This document shows positions 1-6,668 of a stretch of DNA of 21,975 nt, piece after piece. The stretch spans positions 1 through 21,975 of the forward strand of contig JAOUJL010000011.1 of NCBI GenBank assembly GCA_029883255.1, read 5' to 3'. Made by a program: the position numbers and the translations under genes. The stretch comes from Candidatus Bathyarchaeota archaeon. Its GTDB lineage: Archaea; Thermoproteota; Bathyarchaeia; Bathyarchaeales; Bathyarchaeaceae. The stretch's first letter is position 1. The number at the start of each line of letters is the position of its first letter. The notes beneath the pieces were generated by a model that saw only the letters and a program-made list of their open reading frames with translations, was not told the DNA's origin and made no database searches.

Positions 1-1
1 T

Positions 2-1162
2 GAGAACACTGGCGGATTTGATTCCTTCACGTCGAGAGGAAGGAATATAATAGCGAGGATGATTCTAGAAGGAAAAATTGATCTCCAAAATGTTTCTGAG
101 GAGTTTGTAGACTCTCTGTATGCATGCGCTCTTTGCGGAAATTGCCAAATGCACTGCCTAGCGCTTGATCCCGAAACTTGGAGTAGCTTTCCAAACAATA
201 AATTTGCGGATCGCAAAATTGACATTTTAGGGATAACAGAATCGCTAAGAAGCCTGATTGTGGAGAAGGGTGTTCCTCCCGCTGCAATTCGAGATGTCTT
301 GAGGAATATTCAGTTGTATGGCAACCCAGAAGGCAGACCGCGAAGTAAGCGTGATGAATTTACGAAAGGGCTCAATTTTCATGTTAAGAGGGCAGAGGAG
401 GAGAGATGCGGAACATTATTCTACGTGGGTTCAATCTCGTCTTATAATCAGCGAAATCAGAGAACGGCACAAGCAGTTGCTGAGATTCTGCGGGCTGCCA
501 ACGTCGATTTTTGCATTTTGGGTAATGAAGAGGAGGATAGTGGTGGGGACGTCCTTAGACTGGGAGAGGAAGGTCTGTTCGAGGAATTAGCCCGACGGAA
601 CTTCGAACTCTTCCGTAAATATGAGATCAAAAATATTATCTGCCTCTCTCCTCACGACTATGATGCTTTTCTCAATGACTACCCTGCATTTTTGGGAGAA
701 GAGTGGTTCAGATTAGACCTTAAGGTTCACCATTATACTGAGTTCATTATGAATCTCATACATGACAAGAAAATCAACATAAATCGTAGATTTGATAAGA
801 CTGTGACTTTTCACGATCCCTGTTATTTGGGCAGAATAAATGACATTTACGATGCTCCGCGAGAGATGATCCGAGCAACAGGAGCTAACTTGGTCGAGAT
901 GAGACTAACACGTGAGAATTCTTATTGTTGCGGTGGTGGAGGAGGAGGTATATGGTATGAACCTCTACACAAACCTCGCCTAGAGAACAAACGAGCGAAG
1001 CAGGCTTGCGATACGCGTGCCACTGTACTTGCCGTAGCGTGTCCTGTGTGCACGCAAATGTTAGAAGATGGAATGAGCACCATTGAGAAATGCAACATGG
1101 AAGTCTTGGATGTCGCGGAAATTCTACTGGAATCAGTTAGTTTGAAAGGTCAAAATCGTTAA
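2..1162 (+). CDS. HdrD/GlcF-like (Fe-S)-binding protein, 5' end missing
   Basis: This is the C-terminal part of a heterodisulfide-reductase-D / glycolate-oxidase-F type iron-sulfur protein. The first internal ATG is at 59, but the frame is open back to base 2. The upstream residues include the SRGR signature that normally lies between the two ferredoxin-type clusters, so the true start and first 4Fe-4S motif are almost certainly outside the window. A CxxCxxCxxxC cluster motif lies at 119-154. The C-terminal CCG domain is intact: HDPC near 811-822, CCGGGG near 927-944 and CPVC near 1040-1051. The N-terminal CCG domain is degenerate, with its expected cysteines replaced at about 428, 535-546 and 645-656. 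Family members pass electrons from a flavoprotein dehydrogenase to a membrane or soluble acceptor. A flavin-binding partner may lie upstream. The physiological substrate cannot be read from the sequence. Confidence 0.85.
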   Translation, partial: ENTGGFDSFTSRGRNIIARMILEGKIDLQNVSEEFVDSLYACALCGNCQMHCLALDPETWSSFPNNKFADRKIDILGITESLRSLIVEKGVPPAAIRDVLRNIQLYGNPEGRPRSKRDEFTKGLNFHVKRAEEERCGTLFYVGSISSYNQRNQRTAQAVAEILRAANVDFCILGNEEEDSGGDVLRLGEEGLFEELARRNFELFRKYEIKNIICLSPHDYDAFLNDYPAFLGEEWFRLDLKVHHYTEFIMNLIHDKKININRRFDKTVTFHDPCYLGRINDIYDAPREMIRATGANLVEMRLTRENSYCCGGGGGGIWYEPLHKPRLENKRAKQACDTRATVLAVACPVCTQMLEDGMSTIEKCNMEVLDVAEILLESVSLKGQNR

Positions 1163-1199
1163 TTAGATGGAATTATGTAACAAGCTTTAGTGATGTGTG

Positions 1200-2465
1200 A
1201 TGAAAAGACTCAGAGTCGGATTTGTAGGTGCGGGTTGGGTAGTTAATACCTACCATGTAAAAGCTTGGAGAGGAGTGAGGCATGCAGACATAACAGCCAT
1301 CTGTGATGTTAGAGAAGATCGAGCGAAGACCACAGCTGCATTATGTAGAGAACTTGGAGTAGGTAACCCCAAAGTCTACGGGGATGTTTCAGAAATGGCT
1401 AAAGATCCGGAAGTTGATGCCATATGGATAACTGTGCCAAACTATGCTAGAATCCCAGTAGTGAAAGCAATAACCGAGGAAGTTACACAGGGAAAAGCTG
1501 AACTTGTTGGGTTAGTATGCGAGAAACCATTAGGCCGTAACGTGAAAGAAGCACGGCAGATGTTAGAGATGGTGGAGAGAGCAGGCGTGCTACATGGCTA
1601 CTCCGAAAACCAAGTTTTTATGCCATCACTAGTTAAAGGGAAGGAGATTTTGTGGAAAAGAGGTGCAAAGATCGCTGGTCGTCCACATCTTGCAAGATGT
1701 ACTGAGGAACATGGAGGACCGCATGCAGCGTGGTTTTGGGATGCTACACGTCAAGGGGGAGGAGCATTAAATGACATGCTTTGTCATAGCATTGAGGCTG
1801 CTAGATTCTTGTTAACTGCCCCTAATGAAGAAAAAGCAGCTCTAATTCCCCGGGCAGTATCAGCTGATATAGCTTCATTAAAATGGGGTAGCAGACCGAA
1901 GTATGTAGAAAGACTGAGAGAGATGACCAAAGGAGAAATTGATTATTCAAAAAAACCAGCTGAGGACATGGGGCGAGCAAGCATAATTTACGAGACCAGA
2001 GATGGATTATTGGTATTAAGTGAGCTGTCTACTTCTTGGAGCTTCGTTCCAGGCGAACGAATTTATCTCGAATTATTAGGACCCGAATATTACATGCAAA
2101 TTGACTCCCTAAATCCGGAAATGAGAATTTTCTTCAGTCGAGAAATTAAGGGTCCAAGCGGGGAAGATCTAGTGGAAAAACAGTCGGCCGAACAAGGTTT
2201 TATGCCAGTTTTACCTGATGAGACTTCCACATATGGATATGTAGAAGAACATAGACATATGGTTGAAAGTTTTCTGAATGGAAAAACGCCTAGGGAAACA
2301 TGGAAAGACGGAGTTTTCGTAGCCGAACTCTTGATGGCCTGCTACATGGCCGCCGAAAAGAACAAAAAATTGAGTTTTCCTCCTGCACATTTAGAAGACT
2401 TTGTGCCAAAAGTTGCGCAAGGAACCTGGAACCCAAAGGACATAATAAAAACAACTTTTGAATGA
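1200..2465 (+). CDS. Gfo/Idh/MocA-family NAD(P)-dependent sugar/inositol dehydrogenase
   Basis: About 421 residues. The N-terminal Rossmann fold starts immediately, with GFVGAGW at residues 7-13 and an acidic residue (D37) at the end of beta-2 in the AICDVRED stretch. The family's EKP motif (CEKPLG, about residues 107-112) follows. In the C-terminal alpha/beta domain, GGGALNDMLCHSIE around residue 187 carries the conserved Asp and catalytic His of the DxxxH type. Such enzymes oxidise a sugar, inositol or sugar-derived hydroxyl with NAD(P). The particular substrate is not evident. I chose ATG 1200; a GTG directly before it at 1197 is equally possible and adds one residue. The gene follows the iron-sulfur protein by 37 bp and is followed closely by a ROK kinase, which suggests one carbohydrate-processing transcript. 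It is about 40-60 residues longer than many family members. Confidence 0.88.
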   Translation: MKRLRVGFVGAGWVVNTYHVKAWRGVRHADITAICDVREDRAKTTAALCRELGVGNPKVYGDVSEMAKDPEVDAIWITVPNYARIPVVKAITEEVTQGKAELVGLVCEKPLGRNVKEARQMLEMVERAGVLHGYSENQVFMPSLVKGKEILWKRGAKIAGRPHLARCTEEHGGPHAAWFWDATRQGGGALNDMLCHSIEAARFLLTAPNEEKAALIPRAVSADIASLKWGSRPKYVERLREMTKGEIDYSKKPAEDMGRASIIYETRDGLLVLSELSTSWSFVPGERIYLELLGPEYYMQIDSLNPEMRIFFSREIKGPSGEDLVEKQSAEQGFMPVLPDETSTYGYVEEHRHMVESFLNGKTPRETWKDGVFVAELLMACYMAAEKNKKLSFPPAHLEDFVPKVAQGTWNPKDIIKTTFE

Positions 2466-2502
2466 TCCAATTTCGCTTATATTCTATAAAGAAAGAGGCG
2501 AG

Positions 2503-3510
2503 ATGTTTCTTTCATGTAGGCGATACGAATTGGTAAAAGAAAAATATATAATAGGAGTAGATCTGGGAGGAACATGGGTAAGACTTGCACTTTCCAACAA
2601 AGAGGGAAACTTTTTAGGAAAAGTGCAAAAAAGGGTTAACAAGAGTAGCGAGAAAGCAATAGGTGACCAGATCATTACGATAATTCGTTTGCTATGTAAG
2701 GAAAGCAACGTTGACTCTACAAGCCTAGAAGGTGTAGGAATAGCCGCAACAGGCCCCCTAAGCATGAAGAAAGGAGCACTTATTGAACCAGTAAATTTAC
2801 CATTTGAATATGTACCCCTTGCAAAGCCTATCAATAGAGAGCTAGGACTACCTGCATATCTAGTGAACGATTGCACAGCGGCTGTTTTAGGCGAAAGAAG
2901 GTTCGGAGCTGGCAAAGGATTAGACAACATTGTCTATATAACAATAGGTACGGGAATAGGCGGGGGCGCCATAGTTGATGGTTGGCTACTTTTGGGAAAA
3001 GATGGAAACGCTGTTGAAGTTGGGCATTTCACGATAGATTTCAAGGGAAGACTAAGGTGTGGATGTGGAAAAAAAGGACACTGGGAAGCTTATTGTTCAG
3101 GCAGAAATATACCAAATTTCGTCAGGATGAGACTTGAAGAAATTGACAAAAAAATAGTGACGAGAAGCCTACTATTTAAAAAGGTAAAGGGTGACTTATC
3201 CAAGTTAAGTTCTGAAGGTATATTTAACGTAGCGAAAAGCGGAGATGATTTGTCTCTTCAACTCATCGAAGAAATAGGAAATCTTAACGCCATCGGCTTT
3301 GCGAACGTAATAAACGCTTATGACCCTTCCCTGATCACGGTTGGCGGGACAGTGACTTTAAAGAACAAAAAACTCGTTTTATCCCCGATCAAAAAATACG
3401 TAAAAAACTACGCATTGAACAGATTACCGAAAATAATGGTAACTCCACTAGGTGAAGATGTAGGTATGTATGGCGCAGTTGCAACAGTTTTGAAATTTGG
3501 ATCGCAATAA
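2503..3510 (+). CDS. ROK-family sugar kinase (glucokinase/hexokinase-like)
   Basis: About 335 residues. The phosphate-1 motif DLGGTWVR is at residues 20-27. ATGPLS at about 85 belongs to the sugar-binding lobe, and a catalytic-type VNDCTAA lies near 125. Phosphate-2 ITIGTGIGGGAI and the EVGH motif come next, then a CGCGKKGHWE zinc/ROK signature near residues 185-194. The third ligand of the CxCGxxGC pattern is His instead of Cys; I think this occurs in archaeal ROK hexokinases but cannot check it. There is no N-terminal helix-turn-helix, so it is a kinase and not a ROK repressor. The frame can be extended to a TTG at 2458 that overlaps the dehydrogenase stop. I prefer ATG 2503, which has AGAGG at 2494-2498 just upstream. 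The substrate is probably glucose or another hexose, possibly shared with the neighbouring dehydrogenase. Confidence 0.87.
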   Translation: MFLSCRRYELVKEKYIIGVDLGGTWVRLALSNKEGNFLGKVQKRVNKSSEKAIGDQIITIIRLLCKESNVDSTSLEGVGIAATGPLSMKKGALIEPVNLPFEYVPLAKPINRELGLPAYLVNDCTAAVLGERRFGAGKGLDNIVYITIGTGIGGGAIVDGWLLLGKDGNAVEVGHFTIDFKGRLRCGCGKKGHWEAYCSGRNIPNFVRMRLEEIDKKIVTRSLLFKKVKGDLSKLSSEGIFNVAKSGDDLSLQLIEEIGNLNAIGFANVINAYDPSLITVGGTVTLKNKKLVLSPIKKYVKNYALNRLPKIMVTPLGEDVGMYGAVATVLKFGSQ

Positions 3511-3627
3511 GTAGCATTCTAAACGAATGATTCTCAGCTAAGTGGAGGAGGTAACACGTGCATACTAAGCGTATTTGAGAAACTCTGCCAAAATTGTGGA
3601 ATTCAATTTAAAAGACGGAAAATTCAT

Positions 3628-3637
3628 AATAAATATT
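3628..3637 (+). promoter_or_regulatory. Probable TATA box for tRNA-Gly
   Basis: An A/T-only stretch (AATAAATATT) with an A-rich BRE-like segment before it lies about 40 bp upstream of the mature tRNA 5' end. Initiation about 25 bp downstream would leave a 5' leader of roughly 15 nt for RNase P to remove. The call is based on pattern and spacing only. Confidence 0.45.
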
Positions 3638-3673
3638 TGCAACTAGTGGTCTCTGTTGGTTGAAGCAGGAGTC

Positions 3674-3765
3674 GCGGCCGTGGTCTAGTCTGGTTAGGAC
3701 ACAGTCGATGCGGTGTAAGCCTTCCAAGCCTGCAATCCCGGGTTCAATTCCCGGCGGCCGCACCA
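3674..3765 (+). tRNA. tRNA-Gly(TCC) with 14-nt intron, CCA encoded
   Basis: The cloverleaf folds cleanly. The acceptor stem is 3674-3680 with 3755-3761 (seven Watson-Crick pairs), the D stem 3683-3686 with 3697-3700, the T stem 3738-3742 with 3750-3754 around TTCAATT, discriminator A is 3762, and the encoded CCA is 3763-3765. Between D and T stems there are 37 nt instead of 23. Removing 3705-3718 restores a perfect 5-bp anticodon stem (CAG+GC with GCCTG), loop CTTCCAA and anticodon TCC (3723-3725), which reads GGA glycine codons. GG at 3692-3693 is the expected D-loop pair. The gene lies alone between the ROK kinase and the RNase P subunit gene, with T tracts right behind it. Confidence 0.95.
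3705..3718 (+). other. tRNA intron at position 29/30 with bulge-helix-bulge
   Basis: The intron TCGATGCGGTGTAA interrupts the anticodon stem between nucleotides 29 and 30. Exon and intron fold into a canonical BHB. The outer helix is 3696-3698 with 3720-3722, and the 4-bp central helix is ACAC 3699-3702 with GTGT 3713-3716. The 3-nt bulges are AGT 3703-3705 and AAG 3717-3719. The inner helix is CG 3706-3707 with CG 3711-3712, closed by an ATG triloop. Cutting after the second base of each bulge, as archaeal splicing endonuclease does, releases exactly these 14 nt. Confidence 0.9.
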
Positions 3766-3771
3766 TTCTAC

Positions 3772-3795
3772 TATTTTTTTGTTTCCAGATTTTTT
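3772..3795 (+). terminator. T-tract terminator after tRNA-Gly
   Basis: Two runs of T, seven at 3774-3780 and six at 3790-3795, begin about 10 bp after the encoded CCA. T-rich tracts of this kind are the usual intrinsic termination signals in archaea. No strong hairpin is needed or seen. Confidence 0.6.
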
Positions 3796-3871
3796 GCGTA
3801 GACTGATGGTACAGTCGGCGGAATTACCAACTTGACCAACGACTTGGAGAAGTTTAAGTGATAAAGACTTA

Positions 3872-4210
3872 ATGGAAGGTGTGGAAGTATTCATTGAGAT
3901 GAATGCCACGAGACGGATAGCCTTGCAACGTATTCATGTTCTCTTTGGCCTTGCTAAGGAGACTATTCACGAAGACCCACAGTTAGCACAGAGGTATGTG
4001 AAGGTGGCAAGAAAAATTGCCATGGCTACTAGACTGCGACTGCCGAAAGAGTATAGGCGCCTGATCTGTAGGCATTGTAAAGGCTTTATCTTGCCGGGTG
4101 TAAATTGTCGTGTACGGATACGACAGAGAAGAGAATCGCATATGGTTGTGACATGTTTCAACTGTGGCAAACACTCGCGTATGCCACTGAAAAGTGGGAG
4201 AAATAAATGA
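3872..4210 (+). CDS. rnp4: Ribonuclease P protein component 4 (Rpp21/Rpr2 family)
   Basis: 112 residues. The N-terminal two-helix region (RRIALQRIHVLFGLAKE...DPQLAQRYVKVARKIA) is followed by a zinc ribbon with CRHC at about residues 67-70 and CFNC near 92-95. Between them lies the family signature PGVNCRVRIRQRR. In archaeal RNase P this subunit pairs with Rnp3 (Rpp29) on the specificity domain of the RNA and helps 5' maturation of pre-tRNA. ATG 3872 is used here. ATG 3899 (MNATRRIALQ) is also plausible, because a TTTAAG-type box near 3851-3857 would place initiation downstream of 3872. The stop overlaps the next start by ATGA, so the two genes are translationally coupled. An intron-containing tRNA gene lies just upstream. 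Confidence 0.93.
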   Translation: MEGVEVFIEMNATRRIALQRIHVLFGLAKETIHEDPQLAQRYVKVARKIAMATRLRLPKEYRRLICRHCKGFILPGVNCRVRIRQRRESHMVVTCFNCGKHSRMPLKSGRNK

Positions 4211-4488
4211 TAACGTCCAAGTTGAAACGGAGAATAAAGCGTGAATTGAACGTTGAGAAGCCAACTGTGTGGGTTGGAAAGGAAGGAGCAACATCGCACA
4301 TACTGAATGAGATTAGTAGGCAGTTGGAGAAAAAGAAAATGGTGAAGGTGAAGATGTTGAAGACAGCGTTAAAAGATGAAGACGCTAAGAATGTCGCTTC
4401 GAAAGTCGCGCAACAGACGGAGTCCATTCTAATCGATGTTCGTGGTCACACGTTCATACTCTACAAAAACAGAAAAAAGAAAAGGTGA
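4207..4488 (+). CDS. YhbY/CRM-domain RNA-binding protein
   Basis: 93 residues forming a single CRM (CRS1/YhbY) domain. The recognisable parts are LKRRIKRELNVEKPTVWVGKEGAT, where GKEG stands for the family's GKNG-type loop, the KVKMLKTALKDEDA strand-helix segment, and the final RGHTFILYKNRKKKR. Family members bind structured RNA; bacterial YhbY associates with pre-50S particles and plant CRM proteins act in group II intron splicing. In archaea the role is not defined but probably concerns ribosome or tRNA processing. The gene starts inside the stop of rnp4 (ATGA), so the pair is likely made together. The very basic C-terminus is consistent with RNA contact. Confidence 0.9.
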   Translation: MITSKLKRRIKRELNVEKPTVWVGKEGATSHILNEISRQLEKKKMVKVKMLKTALKDEDAKNVASKVAQQTESILIDVRGHTFILYKNRKKKR

Positions 4489-4494
4489 AAAGTC

Positions 4495-4501
4495 TTTATA
4501 A
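4495..4501 (+). promoter_or_regulatory. TATA box of the rps19e-ftsY operon
   Basis: TTTATAA with the purine-rich GTGAAAAG just upstream makes a good archaeal box A plus BRE. A start site about 25 bp downstream would give a leader of about 25 nt containing the AAGGAG ribosome binding site at 4535-4540 before the TTG at 4549. It is the only strong promoter before the eight-gene operon, and it lies only a few bases after the CRM gene stop. Confidence 0.75.
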
Positions 4502-4548
4502 GAGGCTTCCTCAAGTAGTGAGGGAAAATTAGTCAAGGAGAAGAAGTC

Positions 4549-5004
4549 TTGCCAACGCCCCATGACGTGCCGGCATCTATTCTAATTGAAAAGCTAACCA
4601 AATACCTAAAAGATAATGTGGATGGAGTCGTTCCGCCAACATGGACTCCTTTCGTAAAGACAGGCTCTCATGTTTCAAGACCTCCGCAGAACCCTGAGTG
4701 GTGGTTTACAAGATGTGCCTCGCTTCTACGTAAGATTTACTTGAAGGGACCAATTGGAATAGAGCATCTCAGATCGGAGTACGGCGGAAGAATTGATCGA
4801 GGAGTAAAACCTGAACACGCTAGGCGAAGCGGTGGTTCGATTATTAGAAAAGCCATACAGCAACTTGAAGCCGTAGGACTTGTGGAACCTTTAAGAAACA
4901 GGGGGAGAGTAACCACCGGAGAAGGAAGGCGACTGCTAGACAGATTGTCCACAGAAATTAAGAAAGACTTGGAGAAAAAGCTTCCAGAACTGAAGAAATA
5001 CTAG
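4549..5004 (+). CDS. rps19e: 30S ribosomal protein S19e
   Basis: 151 residues, a normal length for archaeal S19e, which has a winged-helix fold and is found only in archaea and eukaryotes. Diagnostic stretches are VPPTWTPFVKTGSHVSRPPQ, WWFTRCASLLRKIYLKGPIGI and GGRIDRGVKPEHARRSGGSIIRKAIQQLE. The start is TTG, supported by AAGGAG at 4535-4540 and by PTPHDVPAS, which matches the usual beginning of the protein. It leads a translation and targeting operon and is followed directly by pdcd5. Confidence 0.97.
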   Translation: MPTPHDVPASILIEKLTKYLKDNVDGVVPPTWTPFVKTGSHVSRPPQNPEWWFTRCASLLRKIYLKGPIGIEHLRSEYGGRIDRGVKPEHARRSGGSIIRKAIQQLEAVGLVEPLRNRGRVTTGEGRRLLDRLSTEIKKDLEKKLPELKKY

Positions 5005-5013
5005 GTGGGCAAG

Positions 5014-5343
5014 ATGAGCGAGGAGGAACTGGAAGAACTGCAAAGGAGAAAGCTCCTTGAACTACAACAGCGAATAGCACAAGAGCAACAGCAGATTCAA
5101 GCAAAACAGCAATTTGAAATGCAGAAACAAGCCGTACTTCGCCGAATACTCACAACCGACGCCAGACGACGCCTCAACAACCTAAAAATGGTGAAACCAG
5201 AATTCGCCGAGCAACTTGAACTCCAACTCATCCAGCTCGCACAACAGGGCAAGACCAGTATCCCAATAACCGATAAACAATTGAAAGAGATTCTGATGAA
5301 GTTGCAGTCTCATCGTAGAGACATCAAAATCAGGAGAGTCTAA
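5014..5343 (+). CDS. DNA-binding protein, PDCD5/TFAR19 family
   Basis: 109 residues from ATG 5014. A charged, Gln-rich N-terminal helix ([21 protein letters not shown]) leads into the conserved core [39 protein letters not shown] and the tail [13 protein letters not shown]. This is the helical-bundle fold of PDCD5, which is conserved in archaea and eukaryotes and binds nucleic acid or chaperonin in characterised members; its archaeal role is unclear. A GTG at 5005, right after the S19e stop, would add three residues. ATG with GGTGGG at 5004-5009 upstream is preferred. Linkage to S19e and L39e is typical of archaea. Confidence 0.93.
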   Translation: MSEEELEELQRRKLLELQQRIAQEQQQIQAKQQFEMQKQAVLRRILTTDARRRLNNLKMVKPEFAEQLELQLIQLAQQGKTSIPITDKQLKEILMKLQSHRRDIKIRRV

Positions 5344-5345
5344 CA

Positions 5346-5501
5346 ATGGCGAGGAACAAACCGACAGCGAAAAAACGCAGACTGGCAAAGGCGGGGAAAC
5401 AGAAGAAACCGGTTCCTAGTTGGGTTATTCAGAAAACAAGTGGACGTGTGAGAGCCAACCCTAAAAGAAGACGTTGGCGACAGAGGAAAATAAAAGCTTG
5501 A
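5346..5501 (+). CDS. rpl39e: 50S ribosomal protein L39e
   Basis: 51 residues, the usual size of L39e, one of the smallest and most basic ribosomal proteins; it lines the peptide exit tunnel. It begins [19 protein letters not shown], continues with the hallmark [24 protein letters not shown], and ends with KIKA. The start codon comes two bases after the PDCD5 stop, so translation is probably coupled. The L31e frame begins 11 bp after its stop. Confidence 0.97.
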   Translation: MARNKPTAKKRRLAKAGKQKKPVPSWVIQKTSGRVRANPKRRRWRQRKIKA

Positions 5502-5512
5502 GGGGAACGTGG

Positions 5513-5992
5513 ATGAAAGAGACTGCTGAAGAAGAGAAAGAAGCAATCACGGAAGAAAAAGCTGAAACCGTAGAAGAAACTGTGGAAACTGAAGAAGTCG
5601 TGGAAGAAGAGGAAACCACTGAAGAAATTGTTGAGGAAGCTGAAGCTGAGGAAGAGGTAGAAGTTGAAGAGGCGAGGAAAGAGGAAAGAGTAGAAGAAGA
5701 GATTGTTGAAGAAAAAGTCTACACGATACCACTAAGCAGAGCATGGATTTCTCCACGTCAAAAACGGGCTCCACGAGCCATCCGCCTCGTTAAGAATTTT
5801 ATTCAGAGGCACATGAAGGTCGAAGAAGAAGCCTTAGAAGAAGGAGAAGAAGGAGAAAGAGTGGTCATTAGCAACGAAGTGAACGAAAAAATCTGGAGCA
5901 GAGGAATCCAGAAGCCGCCACGAAAAATCCGCGTTCGGGCAGCCAAGGATAAAGAGGGAACAATAACCATCTACTTGGCAGAAGGAGACTAA
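5513..5992 (+). CDS. rpl31e: 50S ribosomal protein L31e with acidic N-terminal extension
   Basis: 159 residues from ATG 5513, about twice the usual size. Residues 1 to about 67 are dominated by Glu with Val and Thr and have no recognisable fold. The L31e core starts at about 68 (KVYTIPLSRAW) and continues through RAPRAIRLVKNFIQRHMKV, VVISNEVNEKIWSRGIQKPPRKIRVRA and TITIYLAE. L31e sits near the peptide exit tunnel on the large subunit. The frame can be extended to ATG 5474 inside rpl39e. ATG 5513 is preferred because AGGGG at 5501-5505 lies at proper distance and it clears the upstream gene. The acidic extension is in frame, with no sign of a frameshift. Confidence 0.93.
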   Translation: MKETAEEEKEAITEEKAETVEETVETEEVVEEEETTEEIVEEAEAEEEVEVEEARKEERVEEEIVEEKVYTIPLSRAWISPRQKRAPRAIRLVKNFIQRHMKVEEEALEEGEEGERVVISNEVNEKIWSRGIQKPPRKIRVRAAKDKEGTITIYLAEGD

Positions 5993-5995
5993 TGC

Positions 5996-6667
5996 TTGGC
6001 GATATTCCTCTTTGACATTTTTGGCAATGCAAGCATAGGCGTTTATTGTCTGACCACTGATAAAATGGCGATTGTTCCTCCGCAAGTCACAGATGCTAAG
6101 GCGAAGAAGCTGAGAGAATGGTTGAAAGTGAAGGTTATCCGTTCAACTATCGGCGGGGCAGCGGTTATGGGAGCCTTAGCCTGCGCAAACTCTAATGGCA
6201 TAGTTCTTCCACACACTACCCATGAGGAGGAGGTTCAAGCCGTAAAATCAATCTTAGACATCAAAGCTGCAGTTATGCAGACAAAAAAGACGGCTTATGG
6301 AAACCTCGTTCTGACGAACGACCATGGAGCAATCGTTGACCCACGATTAAAAAAGAAAGACGTAGCAAAAATAGAAGATACTCTGGATGTTGAGGCAGTT
6401 CCCGGAGAAATAGCAGGGCTGCCATACGTTGGATCCCTCGCCACCGCCACGAACAAGGGCGTGCTAACCCATCCACTGCTGAAAGAGGAGGAACAGAAAG
6501 TTTTAACGGACGTGTTAAAGGTTCACGTGGATGTGGGAACCATAAACTGTGGAATACCGTACGTCTCCACCGGACTTTTAGGAAACAAATATGGCGCAGT
6601 AGCTGGATCGGTGACAACTGGACCCGAATTATTTATGATAGGTCAAGCATTGGATGTGGTGAAATAA
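5996..6667 (+). CDS. eif6: Translation initiation factor 6 (ribosome anti-association factor)
   Basis: 223 residues with the internal pseudo-repeats of the eIF6 pentein fold. Repeats are visible as FGNASIGVYCLTTDKMAIVPP, ANSNGIVLPHTTHEEE, LVLTNDHGAIVDP, TATNKGVLTHPLLKEEE and GNKYGAVAGSVTTGPE. In archaea aIF6 binds the large subunit at L14/L24e and prevents premature joining with the small subunit. The start is TTG 5996, with GAAGGAGA at 5981-5988 as ribosome binding site inside the end of rpl31e. An ATG at 5992 is out of frame and quickly closed. Position between L31e and L18Ae is the typical archaeal arrangement. Confidence 0.96.
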   Translation: MAIFLFDIFGNASIGVYCLTTDKMAIVPPQVTDAKAKKLREWLKVKVIRSTIGGAAVMGALACANSNGIVLPHTTHEEEVQAVKSILDIKAAVMQTKKTAYGNLVLTNDHGAIVDPRLKKKDVAKIEDTLDVEAVPGEIAGLPYVGSLATATNKGVLTHPLLKEEEQKVLTDVLKVHVDVGTINCGIPYVSTGLLGNKYGAVAGSVTTGPELFMIGQALDVVK

Positions 6668-6668
6668 A

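Noticed and set aside
3694..3909. Minus-strand 71-codon open frame covering tRNA-Gly
   Set aside because: It includes the WCGRRELNPG-type peptide that arises commonly from reading tRNA genes on the opposite strand, a known annotation artefact.
5474..5512. Longer L31e beginning at ATG 5474
   Set aside because: It would start 28 bp inside rpl39e without a ribosome binding site, whereas ATG 5513 has AGGGG at proper distance.
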